In this document: positions 1 to 8,270 of the stretch, one piece after another | How positions within the stretch are numbered: position 1 is the first letter of the stretch | Layout of the letters: every line of letters starts with the position of its first letter | Source: Methylomonas sp. UP202 | Lineage (GTDB): Bacteria; Pseudomonadota; Gammaproteobacteria; Methylococcales; Methylomonadaceae | Length of the DNA stretch: 64,000 nucleotides | Direction of reading: 5' to 3' | Assembly (NCBI RefSeq): GCF_029910655.1 | Contig: NZ_CP123897.1 | Location: 4,391,547-4,455,546, forward strand | Program-made: the position numbers and the translations under genes | The notes under the pieces: model-generated | Database searches by the model: none | What the model was told of the DNA's origin: nothing | Seen by the model: only the letters and a program-made list of their open reading frames with translations

Positions 1-1082
1 TCGACGGCGGTCGTATCGACCAGCGATTGTCGGGGAGTTTGACGATCATCGGCAACCAGTTCGATTCGAGTCAGTGTCGACAATCCCGGCTGTAACGGCC
101 GCTCGGCCAGTTCCTCGTTGTTCAGGACTACCCGGACCGGCACCCGCTCGGCGACATGTATGAAATTGCCGGTCGCGTTATCGGTCGGCAATAACGCAAA
201 CACGCTGCCGGTACCCGGTAGCAAACCCTCCACGCGACCGTGATAAAGCCGGTCCGGATAGGCATCGACCCGGATTTCGGCCTGCAGACCCGGACGAATG
301 CCGGCTATGCGGTTTTCCGGCACATTGGCCTCGACCCACAAACGATCCACGGCCACGATGGTCAATAGCGCGATGCCCGGTTGAACGCTATCGCCAACCC
401 TCGCCTTACGTTTGGCGACGACACCTGCGACGGGCGCGCGGACTTCCCGACGCCGGTACTCCAAATAAGCACGACGCAAGCGTTGCTTGGCTAATTCGAC
501 GGCAGGATGCTCGGCAATGTCGGTGGTTCCGAGTTGCGCCGCCAATTCGGTTTGTTCCGCGCCGACTTCGAACTCCGCCGCTTCCAGCTCGCGGATTTTA
601 TCTTCGGCATTTTGCACTTGCTGTTCGGATACCGCGCCCTCGTCAATCGCCAAACGCATACGGTTGAGGTCGTGACGGACCGCCGCCAATGCCGCGCCGC
701 GCACCGCCAAGCGTTGGCGCAAGGTGTCCCGCTTCGCCGCCAATGCCGCGATCCGCCGAACCGCATCCGCCAACTCAGCCTCGGCTTGACGCAAGCCGAT
801 TTCGGCATGCCGACCATCCAGCCTGACCAACAACTGACCGGCCGCCACCGCTTGCGTGTCCTCGGCCAATATCTCCACCACGGTACCCGCCGTTTGCGCC
901 TCGACCCCAAGCACATGGCCGGCGACAAAAGCATCGTCGGTACTCACCCAGTGTCTATCCAGCCACCAGCCGCGCGCGGCATAAGCCAACGCGACCGTTA
1001 CGCAAGCGATCAAGGTCCACCGCAAACGCCGATTGCGCCGACGCAGGGCTGCTCGGGGACCGTGTCCGCGGACTTCGCTCAT
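1..1082 (-). CDS. HlyD/EmrA-type periplasmic adaptor of an efflux pump, 3' end cut by window edge
   Basis: This is the membrane-fusion subunit that would couple the MFS pump two genes upstream to the outer-membrane factor just upstream. The start ATG shares the ATGA with the stop of the outer-membrane factor gene, and the frame stays open to base 1, giving about 360 residues. EmrA-type adaptors have roughly 390, so only a short C-terminal piece is missing. A single membrane segment follows a basic N-terminus (near residues 20-36). After it come 'STDDAFVAGHV' and 'TAGTVVEILAED', the typical EmrA biotinyl-lipoyl-like start, and then an Ala/Glu/Arg-rich coiled-coil hairpin. Function follows from the family; the substrate is unknown. 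Confidence 0.85.
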   Translation of the reverse strand, partial: MSEVRGHGPRAALRRRNRRLRWTLIACVTVALAYAARGWWLDRHWVSTDDAFVAGHVLGVEAQTAGTVVEILAEDTQAVAAGQLLVRLDGRHAEIGLRQAEAELADAVRRIAALAAKRDTLRQRLAVRGAALAAVRHDLNRMRLAIDEGAVSEQQVQNAEDKIRELEAAEFEVGAEQTELAAQLGTTDIAEHPAVELAKQRLRRAYLEYRRREVRAPVAGVVAKRKARVGDSVQPGIALLTIVAVDRLWVEANVPENRIAGIRPGLQAEIRVDAYPDRLYHGRVEGLLPGTGSVFALLPTDNATGNFIHVAERVPVRVVLNNEELAERPLQPGLSTLTRIELVADDRQTPRQSLVDTTAV

Positions 1083-2506
1083 CGGCCAACCGACAGGACT
1101 TGGTCTTCCTGAAAGCCGCCGCCCAAGGCTTCGCACAACGCGACAACCGCCTTAGCCCGCGCCGCTTGCGCCGTCGCAATTCGCCAGTGCAGCCTATCGA
1201 CGACAACGGCGGCCTGAAGCGGACCGGCGGCATCGCTTAAGCCCGTTTGCCGCAAAATGTCGGCCACTCGCTTGGTCCGTTCTGCATCCGCTAGGTTTTG
1301 GACTAGCGCTTCAGCGGTGGCGAACGCCTCACGGCCACGGCTCACGGCATCGACGACCTCGCGCGCCGCCGTCGACAATGTCGCATTGTAAAACTCGACC
1401 GCCGCGTCGTAACCGGCCTCGCTATCGGCCAAATTAGCGCGCAGCCGACCCCCTTCGAACAGAGGGAATGTCAACGACGGCCCAACCGCGTACGCCAGAC
1501 TCGAACCGTGGAATACCACGTCGGTCAGGCTAACGCTATGCAAGCCCGCCAAGCCGATCAAATTCACGTCCGGATAAAACTCGGTTAGGGCGACATGCAC
1601 GGCTTCCGCAGCCGCCTCGGCACGTAACCGCGCCGCGCTGACATCGGGCCGCCGCGCCAGCAAATGCAACGGCAAATCGGCCGGCAAACCCGGCCAAGCC
1701 GGCGCCGCATGCTCGACACGAATATCCGCCCCCCAATCCGGGCCGCGCCCGGCCAACGCCGCCAGCAAATGCCGCCCGAGTTCGACCGAAGCGCCGGTCG
1801 CCGCCAAGCTTGCCTCGGATTCGCCGAGGTCTATTTGCGTGTTCAGCCAGGGCGCATCGCCGCTCAAACCGCTGTCGCGCCGACGGGCCGCCAGGGCCAG
1901 CAACCGCCGGCGACTGTACAGCAAGCGTTCGCCGACCAAACGTTGTTGCTCGGCCGCGACCAAGTCGAAATAGGCTCGGGCCACACTACCTGCCAACATT
2001 AACTGGGCGTCCGTCAATTCAGCGGCGCTAGCTAATGCGCCGTCCACGGTCTGCTGCAATTCGGCGCGATCCCTACCCCAAAGATCCAGGTGATACCGTA
2101 ACACCACGGGATCGATTAATAATTGCCGAAACTGCTCGCCGGCCAGTTTCGCCTGAACGCTGTTGGCCGAAAACCGCTGAGCACTGAAAGCGACATTGGC
2201 GCTCACGGTCGGATAGAGTGCCGCGGCCTGACCGTCGACCAGCGCCCGCGCCTGCCGCAAACGAGCGGCGGCAACACCCAGGTCGGGATTCTCCGCCAAC
2301 GCTGTTTCGATCAGCCGATTCAGTTCCGGACTGCCGAATTGGCGCCACCAGTCCGATACCGGCCAAGCGCCGGTTTGCGCATCTCGCAAGGTTTGCGTCA
2401 TCGGCGGGAGCGAAATTTTCTCGGCGGCCGGCCGGGAATCGCCAAACTGGGCGCATCCGCCCAACCCCGCTAGCGCAACGATCCAAACCCAGCCGGCGAG
2501 TTTCAC
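1079..2506 (-). CDS. NodT/OprM-family outer-membrane efflux lipoprotein
   Basis: This is the outer-membrane channel of the tripartite pump. The 475-residue length is normal for the family. The N-terminus is a lipoprotein signal ending in 'LAGLGGC', so the Cys near residue 18 should be acylated. The body has the duplicated OEP helical repeat, with 'ENPDLGVAAARLRQARA' near residue 95 and 'ARRPDVSAARLRAEAAAE' near residue 285, the usual marker of the second repeat. The start overlaps the MFS stop by four bases and the stop overlaps the adaptor start, so translation is coupled along the operon. The substrate cannot be read from the sequence. Confidence 0.9.
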   Translation of the reverse strand: MKLAGWVWIVALAGLGGCAQFGDSRPAAEKISLPPMTQTLRDAQTGAWPVSDWWRQFGSPELNRLIETALAENPDLGVAAARLRQARALVDGQAAALYPTVSANVAFSAQRFSANSVQAKLAGEQFRQLLIDPVVLRYHLDLWGRDRAELQQTVDGALASAAELTDAQLMLAGSVARAYFDLVAAEQQRLVGERLLYSRRRLLALAARRRDSGLSGDAPWLNTQIDLGESEASLAATGASVELGRHLLAALAGRGPDWGADIRVEHAAPAWPGLPADLPLHLLARRPDVSAARLRAEAAAEAVHVALTEFYPDVNLIGLAGLHSVSLTDVVFHGSSLAYAVGPSLTFPLFEGGRLRANLADSEAGYDAAVEFYNATLSTAAREVVDAVSRGREAFATAEALVQNLADAERTKRVADILRQTGLSDAAGPLQAAVVVDRLHWRIATAQAARAKAVVALCEALGGGFQEDQVLSVGR

Positions 2507-4077
2507 GCGTTTTCCTCCATGACCGCTTCCTCACGACCGTCGCGCCAATCGGCCAGCGCCGAGCGCACCCGCGTCGGCCGCGCCAGCCAGACCAGCGCCG
2601 CCAAGATCGCAAAGCCGCAACCGGCTAGCCAAAACGCATCGTCGATACCCTGGATCGCCGCTTGCCGCGCGGCGGCTTTCGCCAGCCTGGCCAAGCCCCG
2701 ATCGTCGGTATAGCCTGCGGCCCGCCACCACGACGCGGCCCGTTCGGCGGCCACGCTATCGGTTCCCAAGCGCTCAGCGTAATGAACGGCATGTAGCGGC
2801 GCGCGCCGATAAAGTACGCAAGCTTGCAAGGTAATACCGATCGCGCCGGCCGCGATGCGTAGCGCGCCGGCCAATTCCAGCGCGGCGGCGTGACGCCGCG
2901 CCGGTAAATCGTGCAGCATCAGCGCGGTTAACGGCACGAAGAATCCGCCCAAGCAGGCGCCTTCCAGCAATTTCGGCCCCAACAGCGTCGCGAAAGCCGC
3001 GCTATCGTCGAAGCGGCTCAACCAAAAATAGCACACCGAAAATCCGGCCAGACTCAAGCTCGCGAGCCAACGGGCGTCCACGCGCTTGACGATTTCATGC
3101 ATCACCGCCGCGACCGGTTTGGCGAAAACCGCCATCGGCAAGAAAACCAGGCCGGCCAACCACGACGAGTAGCCCAAATTCAGCTGCAATTGCACAATCA
3201 GCAGCGACAACAATCCCTGGAACCCCAAAAACCCGGCGCACAATACCGTCAATCCAACCGCGAAATTGCGATGGGTCAATAGCCGTAAATCCAGATAAGG
3301 TCGGCGAGTTGAGCGCGCCCGTCCTATCCAGACCGCGAATGCCAACAACGTCGCCAGCCCTAAGACGATTTGCGAATCGGCCCGCCACCAATCGACGTCG
3401 TTGCCGCGATTCAATAAAGTCTGTAAACCGAACCAGGCCGTAACGCAACTCGCCAACCCCAGCCCATCTAAGCGCAACCGGGCAACGGCTACCTTGCGCT
3501 GGTATAGCAAGGCCGCGACCAGGCCGGCAATGCTCAACGCGATCGGCACATTCGCCCAAAACAGGCAGCGCCACCCCCATTCGTCGGCGATCCAGCCGCC
3601 GATCGGCGGCCCCAGGCTGAACGGCGTCAGCGTAAATACACTCCAGACGCCGACACCGACCGACTTTCCGCGCGCTGGATATTCGTTCAACAGCAAAGTC
3701 TGCCCGGCCGGCAGCGAAATGCCGCCACAAACGCCGAGTAAAATTCGCGCTGCCAGATAGCGCGCGTAGCCGTCCGCCGCGGCGCACAACCAGGATGCAA
3801 CGGCAAAACCGACCAAGGCCGTCACCAGCACCCGGTAGTCGCCGACGCGTCTGACCAGCCAAGCGCCCAACGGATAAGCCAGCGCCAGTGCCATCATGTA
3901 GTCGGTCTGGGTCCAGGTTGCTTCGCTGGGCGCGATACCCAAACCGCCGGCGACGCGCGGCAACATGGCGATGTAGGCCCCGGCATTGAAAATCACCAGC
4001 GCATGCGCCAACCCCAAACAGGCGTTGAATAAACCGAAGCGCCATCCCCGCAGGCGTCTTAACATGCGCCCGCTCAT
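2503..4077 (-). CDS. DHA2-family MFS drug exporter (EmrB-like)
   Basis: This is an inner-membrane proton-driven exporter. The 524 residues form about 14 hydrophobic segments, the DHA2 pattern. Family motifs are visible: 'WTQTDYMMALALAYPLGAWL' near residues 55-75, the motif-A region around 'RRVGDYRVLV', and the motif-C-like 'LGPPIGGWIADEWGWR' near residue 155. The gene lies between a small lipoprotein gene and the outer-membrane factor and overlaps both by about four bases. The assignment to an EmrAB-type pump is firm. Candidate substrates (aromatic acids, antibiotics, metabolic by-products) are inference only. Confidence 0.9.
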   Translation of the reverse strand: MSGRMLRRLRGWRFGLFNACLGLAHALVIFNAGAYIAMLPRVAGGLGIAPSEATWTQTDYMMALALAYPLGAWLVRRVGDYRVLVTALVGFAVASWLCAAADGYARYLAARILLGVCGGISLPAGQTLLLNEYPARGKSVGVGVWSVFTLTPFSLGPPIGGWIADEWGWRCLFWANVPIALSIAGLVAALLYQRKVAVARLRLDGLGLASCVTAWFGLQTLLNRGNDVDWWRADSQIVLGLATLLAFAVWIGRARSTRRPYLDLRLLTHRNFAVGLTVLCAGFLGFQGLLSLLIVQLQLNLGYSSWLAGLVFLPMAVFAKPVAAVMHEIVKRVDARWLASLSLAGFSVCYFWLSRFDDSAAFATLLGPKLLEGACLGGFFVPLTALMLHDLPARRHAAALELAGALRIAAGAIGITLQACVLYRRAPLHAVHYAERLGTDSVAAERAASWWRAAGYTDDRGLARLAKAAARQAAIQGIDDAFWLAGCGFAILAALVWLARPTRVRSALADWRDGREEAVMEENA

Positions 4078-4892
4078 CGCGGCCCGCCGGAACCGGCCGG
4101 CAACCCGTCGTCGAGTAACGCGCCACCCAGTTTTAGCGTCGCGCTCTTGAAGGCCGCACCGTCCAAGGTTAACGAGGCGCGCGCTTGCGGATCGACCAAG
4201 GTACGTTCCGCGCTACCGCGCCCGGTCACCCGCCCGCTGGCCGGATCGATCCATTTCCATAACAAACGTAGCGACAATTGATCGTCGAAGGTTCGCCAGC
4301 CCAACATGCCTAATTCCAGCACTTTGTCGGCGACGCCAACAGGGTAGACGGCGGCCGGCGCGGCGTACCACGCCTGGATCACGGCGCGCCAGCGCGCCGG
4401 ATCGGCGGTTTCAGTAGCCAGCGGCAAGGCGGCGATTGCACCCGCAACGCTGGCGTAGACACCTTGCGCGCGCAAGGTCAGCGCGGCCCGCTCGGCCAGG
4501 GCCGGCAGCGGCGACCAATCCGGGCCGGGCGACGCGATCGCCTCGTCGCCGGTGAGCGCACCGCTGGTTAAAATCCCGCCGGGCAAGCGAAACGCCGCCA
4601 GGTGAACCGGGAAGTCCAAGGCTTGATTACGAATCTGGCGGTAAGCCGGTTGACGTTGTTCGATCAGGTCTGGCCAGACCTCCAGAGGCGGCGCTTGCAA
4701 CGGCACGACCAACACCGAAACCGGCGCCACGCCCGAATCCGCCGCCTGCTTCGGGCTGGTCGCCGCGCAGCCGGCGGCCAGCCACAATCCGGCAAGCGCC
4801 GATGCGGCCCGGATAATCACGGTTTGACTCCCTGTTTTACAACGTCGCCCAGGCGCGTTCCCGCGTGGGGCCATAGCTTCTAAATCGGACAT
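4074..4892 (-). CDS. unrecognised lipoprotein, first gene of the efflux operon
   Basis: I do not recognise a family. The product is 272 residues if translation begins at the ATG preceded by a strong GGGGGAAG ribosome site; an in-frame upstream ATG at 4946 lacks one. A hydrophobic stretch ending in 'LWLAAGC' near residue 42 predicts a lipoprotein, although the basic N-terminal region before it is unusually long. The rest is Ala/Leu-rich with 'RLLWKWIDPASGRVTGRGS' near the end and no catalytic motif that I can name. It overlaps the MFS start by four bases, so it is probably an accessory part of the pump or a periplasmic binding component. Role is inference from position. Confidence 0.6.
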   Translation of the reverse strand: MSDLEAMAPRGNAPGRRCKTGSQTVIIRAASALAGLWLAAGCAATSPKQAADSGVAPVSVLVVPLQAPPLEVWPDLIEQRQPAYRQIRNQALDFPVHLAAFRLPGGILTSGALTGDEAIASPGPDWSPLPALAERAALTLRAQGVYASVAGAIAALPLATETADPARWRAVIQAWYAAPAAVYPVGVADKVLELGMLGWRTFDDQLSLRLLWKWIDPASGRVTGRGSAERTLVDPQARASLTLDGAAFKSATLKLGGALLDDGLPAGSGGPR

Positions 4893-5055
4893 ATCGACTT
4901 CCCCCAGAGTATTAGCAATCGCGGGACGTAAAAAGCACTCAGCCAAATAACAGCGAATCGCTTTCTATTCGACGGTGACCCACTATAAAAAGCCGCATAA
5001 CATTAGACAAGCGAATTTAATTGGACTTTAATATCGAAAACTTAAATATAAAGAC
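4893..5055. promoter_or_regulatory. divergent control region between efflux operon and LysR gene
   Basis: This short region is AT-richer than its flanks and separates a LysR gene from the operon it probably controls, the classic arrangement for this family. It contains a small inverted repeat CGAAT-N8-ATTCG at 4954-4971 and a further CGAAT near 5012, candidate contacts for a LysR dimer. I cannot assign confident -35/-10 boxes. Confidence 0.4.
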
Positions 5056-5934
5056 ATGGATCTCTACCAAATCAAGACTTTCTTAAGCGTGGCCGCCCAC
5101 GGTAGTTTTCAGGCAGCGGCCGGGCATTTGTACGTCACCCAATCGACGGTCAGCATTCGCATTCAGCGCCTGGAAGCCGAACTGGGGGCCGCGTTGTTCG
5201 TGCGCAACCGCGCCGGCGCCGCGCTGACTAGCCAAGGCCAGCGATTTCTGCCACATGCGCAAAGCCTGTTACTGACCTTCGAACAAGCCCGCCACGACAT
5301 CGGCCTACCCAGCCGGTTTCGAGCCAGCATCGCGATCGGCGCCCGCGTCGGGCTGTGGCAAGCGGTGCTGCCGGATTGGATAGGCGAGATACGCCGGACG
5401 ATTCCGGACATCGCGATCCGCGGCGAAATCGGTTTCGAAGACGACTTGATGCGCGGCCTGATCCAGGGCCGCATCGATATCGGCATGATGTACACGCCGC
5501 AACACAGCGCCGGCCTGCTGATCGAGCATTTGTTCGACGAAACCTTGATCTTGCTGGCTAGCGAGCCGGATCGGCGCTGGCCCGACCCGGACTATGTCTA
5601 CGTCGATTGGGGTCCGGCGTTTTATACCAAACACGCCAACTGTTTCCCCGATCTGGAAGGACCGGCCCAGCGCGTTAACATCGGCTGGCTGGCCGCGCAA
5701 CTGGTGTCGCGTAACGGCGGCTCCTGCTTTCTGCCGGAGCGGATCGCCGCGCCGCTGGTCGCGGCCGGCCGCTTGTTTCCACTGGCGAACAGCCCCAGTT
5801 TCACTCTACCGGCTTATATGGTGTCCGCCCGCGCCGCCGACCACGACATACTGCGGCAAGTGGTGGACCTACTCCGGGCCGCGGCGCTCCGCGAGCGGCA
5901 CGGGGACGGCCGCGACCGCGCCGAGCCGGCTTAA
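5056..5934 (+). CDS. LysR-family transcriptional regulator
   Basis: The 292-residue product has the standard N-terminal winged HTH ('MDLYQIKTFLSVAAHGSFQA', then 'LYVTQSTVSIRIQRLEAELG' as the recognition helix). It is followed by a periplasmic-binding-like effector domain from about residue 90. It is divergent from the efflux operon, so it most likely controls that operon in response to a small effector. Its stop overlaps the stop of the convergent reductase gene by four bases, leaving no room for a terminator between them. The family call is certain; the effector is unknown. Confidence 0.93.
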   Translation: MDLYQIKTFLSVAAHGSFQAAAGHLYVTQSTVSIRIQRLEAELGAALFVRNRAGAALTSQGQRFLPHAQSLLLTFEQARHDIGLPSRFRASIAIGARVGLWQAVLPDWIGEIRRTIPDIAIRGEIGFEDDLMRGLIQGRIDIGMMYTPQHSAGLLIEHLFDETLILLASEPDRRWPDPDYVYVDWGPAFYTKHANCFPDLEGPAQRVNIGWLAAQLVSRNGGSCFLPERIAAPLVAAGRLFPLANSPSFTLPAYMVSARAADHDILRQVVDLLRAAALRERHGDGRDRAEPA

Positions 5935-6926
5935 TCCAAGGTCGGCGATGCGACGTGAAACGCGTCGCTGTGGATATCGGCCAGCGCCGCGCCACTCAAA
6001 TAAGCCTGCCGCTTGGCGCGATCCACCATGTCGGGATGGCCACACAAATACACACGCCAATCGCGCAAACCCGGCAATTCCGCCATTGCCACGTCGTTAG
6101 CCCGGCCGGCAGCGATGCCTGACGGCACATCGCCGCGCGACACGCACGGCGTGTAATGGAAATTGGCGTGGGCTCGCGCCAAGTCGCGCATTTCATCCAG
6201 CCAGTACAGGCCCTCGACGTCTCGGCTACCGTGATACAGCCGAATTTGCCCGCGATGGCCGTTATGCAAGGCTTCCTCGACAATCCCGGCCAGCGGCGCC
6301 AAACCGCTGCCGGTACCGATCAGCAACAGATTGGCCGCCGGCAAGTCCGCCAGGTAGTAACAAAAGCCTTGCGGATCGGAAACGTCGATCCGATCGCCGA
6401 CCGCCAGTTCGCGATGCGCCCATTCGCTGAAGCGGCCTCCGGCCAAGCGGCGGATATGAAAAGTCAGGCGGGTCGAATTTCGGCTATTGGCGATCGAATA
6501 ACTGCGGATCAAACCGTCGGCGCGGCGCAAATTGACGAATTGGCCGGCGTAATATGCCAGCGGATGCTCGCATTCCAAGGCCAGCCACAGCGTCTGCGCA
6601 TTCAGATTGCGCTTTTCGACGACCTCCGCCGCAGTGTAGCCCGCCGCCGCGCCACCCAATCCCAAACGCATATCGCGCTCGGGCCGGCACAAACAGGCCA
6701 GCAAATAGTCTTCGCGTTGCAGCGCCGGCTTCAACCCGACTTGCGCGGCGGCGGGCGGCGGGCCGTCTAGACTGCGCACCAGACAGGCATGACATACGCC
6801 TTGCCGACAACCGTTATCGATCTCGATGCCGTCACGCAGAAACGCATCCAGCACCGTTTCGCCGGCACCGCACAGTGCCTGGCGGCCGTTGAAGCTAATC
6901 TTGATTTCCGCCATCGCCGCGCTCAA
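5931..6926 (-). CDS. 2Fe-2S ferredoxin / FAD / NAD(P) oxidoreductase, partner of the adjacent hemoglobin
   Basis: This is a three-domain electron-transfer enzyme of 331 residues. It begins with a plant-type 2Fe-2S domain (Cys40, Cys45, Cys48 and Cys78, spacing CX4CX2CX29C). An FAD domain follows with 'RSYSIANS' at 141-148, and a nucleotide domain has 'LLIGTGSGLAPL' near 201-212 and 'YLCGHPDMV' near the C-terminus. The order matches reductases of phenol hydroxylase and soluble methane monooxygenase type. The start overlaps the stop of the truncated hemoglobin gene (ATGA), which strongly suggests it re-reduces that hemoglobin, for example in NO dioxygenation. A second Met at residue 5 is an alternative start. 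The biochemical pairing is inference. Confidence 0.88.
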   Translation of the reverse strand: MSAAMAEIKISFNGRQALCGAGETVLDAFLRDGIEIDNGCRQGVCHACLVRSLDGPPPAAAQVGLKPALQREDYLLACLCRPERDMRLGLGGAAAGYTAAEVVEKRNLNAQTLWLALECEHPLAYYAGQFVNLRRADGLIRSYSIANSRNSTRLTFHIRRLAGGRFSEWAHRELAVGDRIDVSDPQGFCYYLADLPAANLLLIGTGSGLAPLAGIVEEALHNGHRGQIRLYHGSRDVEGLYWLDEMRDLARAHANFHYTPCVSRGDVPSGIAAGRANDVAMAELPGLRDWRVYLCGHPDMVDRAKRQAYLSGAALADIHSDAFHVASPTLD

Positions 6927-7300
6927 CGGTTCAACACGTCGCTGCGGGTACTTTCGGCAATCGCCGCGGCTCGCGCGATCAAGTCGGCCGGCACGTTCAA
7001 CTCCCGCAAGGTTGAGCCCAAGTGTTCCATCACCGCGTCGAAGTGGGTATCGTCCAGGCCCAGTTTTTCGACCAGATGGGCGTGCGCCCGCCGCATGTCG
7101 GCGCCGTTGTAATGGTTGGGACCGCCGAAAGCCATCGTCAAAAAGGCTTTCTGCTTGGCTGCCTGCTTGTCGATGTCGGTGTTGTCGAAGAAGCGATTGA
7201 TCCGGTGATCGCTCAACACCTTGCGGTAAAAAATATCGACGGCGGCATTGACGGCCGCTTCGCCACCCAATTGTTCATACAAAGAAATCGCTGCGCTCAT
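6923..7300 (-). CDS. glbN: group 1 truncated hemoglobin
   Basis: This is a 125-residue 2/2 hemoglobin. Visible features are the B-helix 'DIFYRKVLSD' with the B10 Tyr near residue 25, the 'INRFFDNTD' CD region, and 'MRRAHAHLV', where the His near residue 73 is the expected proximal heme ligand. The start used has a good GGGAGA ribosome site; an in-frame extension further upstream lacks family similarity. Group 1 proteins bind O2 and NO. Here the overlapping downstream gene encodes a 2Fe-2S/FAD reductase, so a role in NO detoxification or oxygen handling is plausible. Symbol given by family. Confidence 0.9.
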   Translation of the reverse strand: MSAAISLYEQLGGEAAVNAAVDIFYRKVLSDHRINRFFDNTDIDKQAAKQKAFLTMAFGGPNHYNGADMRRAHAHLVEKLGLDDTHFDAVMEHLGSTLRELNVPADLIARAAAIAESTRSDVLNR

Positions 7301-7330
7301 GGCATCTCCCGTGGATTGCGTTGATAAAGT

Positions 7331-7403
7331 CGGGTCGCTCGACCCGGACACAGCATAAACCGGTAAAAATACTTTTACAATATTTTTATGCTTTAAGTAT
7401 TTT
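7331..7403 (-). promoter_or_regulatory. hemoglobin-reductase promoter with AT-rich palindrome and leader hairpin
   Basis: Read leftward, a TTGTAA box (7375-7380) and a TATGCT box (7352-7357) are spaced 17 bases apart, an acceptable sigma-70 promoter. A perfect 9-base inverted repeat AAAATACTT...AAGTATTTT (arms 7366-7374 and 7395-7403, 20-base spacer) brackets the -35 box, as an operator would. Downstream, CGGGTCG/CGACCCG (7331-7346) can form a hairpin in the mRNA leader. Who binds is unknown; the divergent regulator next door is the obvious candidate. Confidence 0.5.
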
Positions 7404-7546
7404 AGGCTGCTCGAGCTAACTTTGGCGGTCGCCATCAAAACATTCGGTTAATTCAATCGTAAGCTCCGCCACGCGCCCACGAGAATCCGGCCATTCACGA
7501 GCTAACGCGCTACAATAGTGGCCCGTTTCTCAGCCCGCAAAATTCG

Positions 7547-8173
7547 ATGAACGTTTTAATCGGCTCCCGCCAGGAACAAATTCTGACTCTGTTATTAGAT
7601 GCGCCTTCGGGCCTGTGCATCGACGAACTGGCGGCCGCGTTGGGGATTTCGCGCAACGCGGTCAAACAGCATCTGGCCGGACTCGAAAAAGACCAACTGA
7701 TCCGCGAGGCAGCCTGGAACAGCACCGGCGGCCGGCCGTCGCGCAGTTACGGTTTGACCGAGGCCGGCCGAAATCGGCTACCCAAGCAATACGCCTGGTT
7801 CAGTACCTTACTGCTGGACCAACTGCGCAACGAATTGGGCGAAGCCGGTTTACGCCGCTTGATGTGGCGAACCGGCGAAAATCTGGCCGAGACCTTGGCC
7901 CCTCGCTTTGCCGGTAAGAGTCTCGCCGAACGCACCGCCGCGCTAGTCGAATTGATGCAGTCGCTGGGTTATCACGCCAATCTCGAAGACGACACCGGCC
8001 AAATTAGAGCCATCAACTGCGTCTACCACGACATGGCTCAGCGCCACCCGGAATTGTGCGAGTTCGACCGGGCATTAATCGCAACCTTGCTGGAACGGCC
8101 GATCGAGCAAACCGCTTGCATGGCAAAGCAAGATTGCACATGCCGATTCAAGTGCTTGGCGCCGCCGGATTAG
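7547..8173 (+). CDS. SufR-like HTH regulator with C-terminal cysteine cluster
   Basis: The 208-residue product starts with an ArsR/DeoR-like winged HTH ('LCIDELAAALGISRNAVKQH', residues about 23-42). It ends with a Cys-rich segment: Cys158, Cys171, Cys191, Cys197, Cys199 and Cys203. The first spacing, CX12C, is the one found in the Fe-S sensing repressor SufR, so a bound iron-sulfur cluster is likely. The later spacings differ from canonical SufR. The gene faces the hemoglobin-reductase pair, which suggests a redox, NO or iron sensor controlling them. A TACAAT box at 7511-7516 may be its -10. No suf genes are nearby. Confidence 0.75.
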   Translation: MNVLIGSRQEQILTLLLDAPSGLCIDELAAALGISRNAVKQHLAGLEKDQLIREAAWNSTGGRPSRSYGLTEAGRNRLPKQYAWFSTLLLDQLRNELGEAGLRRLMWRTGENLAETLAPRFAGKSLAERTAALVELMQSLGYHANLEDDTGQIRAINCVYHDMAQRHPELCEFDRALIATLLERPIEQTACMAKQDCTCRFKCLAPPD

Positions 8174-8227
8174 CCCAGGGTTCCGGCGCCGAACGGGCTT
8201 GCGGTTTTTCGTAGCCGAGCGTCTCGG

Positions 8228-8236
8228 TGATACAAT
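8228..8236 (+). promoter_or_regulatory. extended -10 promoter of the dacA-lipA operon
   Basis: The sequence TGATACAAT is a full extended -10 element (TGN followed by a 5/6 TATAAT match), placed 34 bases before the dacA start. No good -35 box is visible, which is normal for extended -10 promoters. Confidence 0.45.
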
Positions 8237-8270
8237 GGCGCTTTCCCGAACGACTTTTTACCGAGAAATC

